6,753 nt of DNA, from contig DINP01000035.1 of assembly GCA_002426025.1 (NCBI GenBank), positions 76,719 to 83,471 of the forward strand, read 5' to 3'. A model generated the notes under the pieces. The model ran no database searches. It was not told the DNA's origin and worked only from the letters and a program-made list of their open reading frames with translations. How positions within the stretch are numbered: position 1 is the first letter of the stretch; every line of letters begins with the position of its first letter. A program made the translations under genes and the position numbers. Positions 6,201 to 6,753 of the stretch are shown here, piece after piece. The stretch is from Bacteroidales bacterium UBA5537 (GTDB taxonomy: Bacteria > Bacteroidota > Bacteroidia > Bacteroidales > Lentimicrobiaceae).

Positions 6201-6726
6201 TAAGATTGATCCCGAAAGTATTTTTTTGCTATCTGAAAAGGGGATGGGTAATGGCCTTATTAATGATATAACTGATGTTATTTATATTGATACTACTGTT
6301 TTCGACAAGAAAGAAACAGTAGAAATGGCAAATGAAATAGAAAAGCTGAATGCTTTTATGATGAAGGAAGACCGCAAGTACCTGTTGATAGGGCCCGGCC
6401 GCTGGGGTACCCGCGACCGCTGGATAGGGATACCGGTAAACTGGCCGCAGATATCTTCGGCCAGGGTAATTGTCGAAACCAGCCTCGAAGGTTATCCGCT
6501 TGATGCTTCGTCGGGTTCGCACTTTTTCCACAATGTTACCTCAATGAACGTAGGCTACTTTTCTGTTCAGCAGGAACTTTCAGGCTCTTTCATCAAATGG
6601 GATATTCTCGATAAGCAGAAATTGGTTCAACGTACCACTTATTTTAAACATGTAAGGTTTAAAAAACCGATTTCCATTAAAATGGATGGAAAGAAAAGGA
6701 TTGCAGCCATTACCTGGGAAGAATAA
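3268..6726 (+). CDS. Multidomain sensor/receiver/PEP-pyruvate-binding (PPDK_N-like ATP-grasp) protein
   Basis: This 1152-residue protein has no visible signal peptide or membrane segment and should be cytoplasmic. Domains in order: a GAF-like sensor module (about 11-140, with AAWQYPEF and DEGPFLKEERHLI) like those preceding histidine kinases; a degenerate receiver (about 192-325); a receiver with a full active-site set (about 337-482: E344/D345, D415, S449, K468 in FIDKNS); a connecting domain (about 490-585, HFSLWLMARGE); a PEP-synthase/PPDK-type ATP-grasp domain (about 590-968: GGKG with K605, IAVRSSGLFED with R696 and E702/D703, PFAG, IIQE, ALGLGKQVVEGE, EIEFAVD with E943, LLQIKPL with Q962); and an unfamiliar C-terminus (about 975-1152: GPGRWGTRDRWIGIP, SSGSHFFHN). 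The phosphohistidine domain (TCHAAI-type motif) and PEP-binding barrel of PEP synthase are absent, so that name would mislead. I infer an ATP-dependent phosphotransferase in signalling, acceptor unknown. I recall similar unnamed proteins, without the sensor module, in other bacteria. The ATG at 3268 follows a candidate promoter; there is no Shine-Dalgarno sequence. Confidence 0.88.
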   Translation: MTDNTENTPDIRKLMHERGERLKELAAINQTTQILREGKPVDETLQQLAMIFPAAWQYPEFTTARIRFEGKEYKSVGFQESRWIQRQHFNTIREHKGAIEIFYTKEFVEEDEGPFLKEERHLISNLANMITGYLNSQEATKLLRKTQVKWGADDKTIEPEQQSTSSRQLLQRFLNKNNFDRDIYHDLMPFKVKEILLVANLYDAYSIEKEGRFSEHVLGEYHQLSLTSMPRITGVSSEEEIFEKLQSKHFDLIIFMVGVEKNQPLILSEKIKSEFPYIPIFLLVNNNKDISYFQKMPLMEHVSRIFVWNGESKVFFAMIKHIEDKINVENDTKIGLVRVILLVEDSPQYYSRYLPLLYSIVLDQTRRIIEDVSTDELYKVLRMRARPKILLASSFEEAQEILNKFRDYMLCLISDVKFEKNGKAYDKAGFELVKYARNLIGELPTIIQSHDVENASVAYELKTTFIDKNSETLVQDFKSFITHYLGFGNFIYRDNEGSQIAVARSLKEFESLLKTIPDESLIYHARKDHFSLWLMARGEIQVAKIINPAKVTDFESPSKLRAYLIEVIQRFRNEQNKGKVIPFEESAILDESNVVSLSSGSYGGKGRGLSFINTLINNYDFEQLLPNIRIRTPKTSIIGTDEFEYFIERNKLHDKVVNNLDYEEIKKLFMQASLTESLIKRLRILLKHITNPIAVRSSGLFEDSLMQPFAGIFETYLLPNNHPEFSVRLQQAMDAIKLVYASVYSKMARGYIEAIHYKIEEEKMAVIIQEVVGNRYEDCFYPHISGVAQSYNYYPFAHMKPEEGFAVAALGLGKQVVEGEKAYRFSPSYPTTEINTPQDQFKNSQVSFFAVDLKKKDINLLEGDTAGLIKLELEDAERHGNLRHLASVYDFENNRIVPGLTHAGPRIVNFSNILKYNYIPLAQTIEVVLDVVKEAMGAPVEIEFAVDLNRDSQLRASFYLLQIKPLIGSMQDYSFEADKIDPESIFLLSEKGMGNGLINDITDVIYIDTTVFDKKETVEMANEIEKLNAFMMKEDRKYLLIGPGRWGTRDRWIGIPVNWPQISSARVIVETSLEGYPLDASSGSHFFHNVTSMNVGYFSVQQELSGSFIKWDILDKQKLVQRTTYFKHVRFKKPISIKMDGKKRIAAITWEE

Positions 6727-6753
6727 ATCAATCGTATAAATTTCCGGATTAAG

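Noticed and set aside
3268..6726. Naming the large gene PEP synthase (ppsA) or pyruvate phosphate dikinase (ppdK)
   Set aside because: Only the ATP-grasp domain matches. The phosphohistidine motif and PEP-binding barrel are missing, and sensor and receiver domains occupy the N-terminal half.

Overview
The window looks like chromosomal DNA of a member of the Bacteroidota. The start codons lack Shine-Dalgarno sequences and have A/T-rich leaders. The candidate promoters resemble the Bacteroidota -33/-7 type (TTTG ... TAnnTTTG). The protein families also fit, including a 450-residue hexameric-type NADP glutamate dehydrogenase and a long sensor/receiver/ATP-grasp protein of a kind I associate with this phylum. 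This is a judgement from sequence features, and I cannot name a genus. There is no sign of a phage, plasmid, insertion sequence, CRISPR array or RNA gene.

Layout. Positions 1-178 hold no gene but carry three kinds of short low-complexity repeat. A plus-strand acyl-carrier-protein phosphodiesterase gene (206-799) follows, with a perfect TAnnTTTG box just upstream of its start. It converges on a minus-strand glutamate dehydrogenase gene (874-2226), and a strong hairpin terminator lies between them. A 251-base gap with inverted repeats and candidate promoter boxes separates that gene from a minus-strand LuxR/NarL-type regulator (2478-3137). A 130-base divergent region then leads to a 1152-residue plus-strand gene (3268-6726) that fills the rest of the window.

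The first two genes are housekeeping: phosphopantetheine turnover on acyl carrier protein, and ammonium assimilation. The notable part is the divergent pair on the right. The large protein combines a sensor module like those in front of histidine kinases, a degenerate receiver, an apparently intact receiver, a connecting domain, a PEP-synthase/PPDK-type ATP-grasp domain, and an unfamiliar C-terminal domain. It lacks the phosphohistidine and PEP-binding domains that true PEP synthase or PPDK needs. The regulator beside it has a receiver whose phosphoacceptor aspartate is replaced by asparagine. I infer that the two may form an unusual signalling unit, with an ATP-grasp phosphotransferase in place of a histidine kinase and a DNA-binding partner that does not use normal aspartate phosphorylation. 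Their divergent arrangement and domain content suggest this, but nothing in the sequence proves that they act together.
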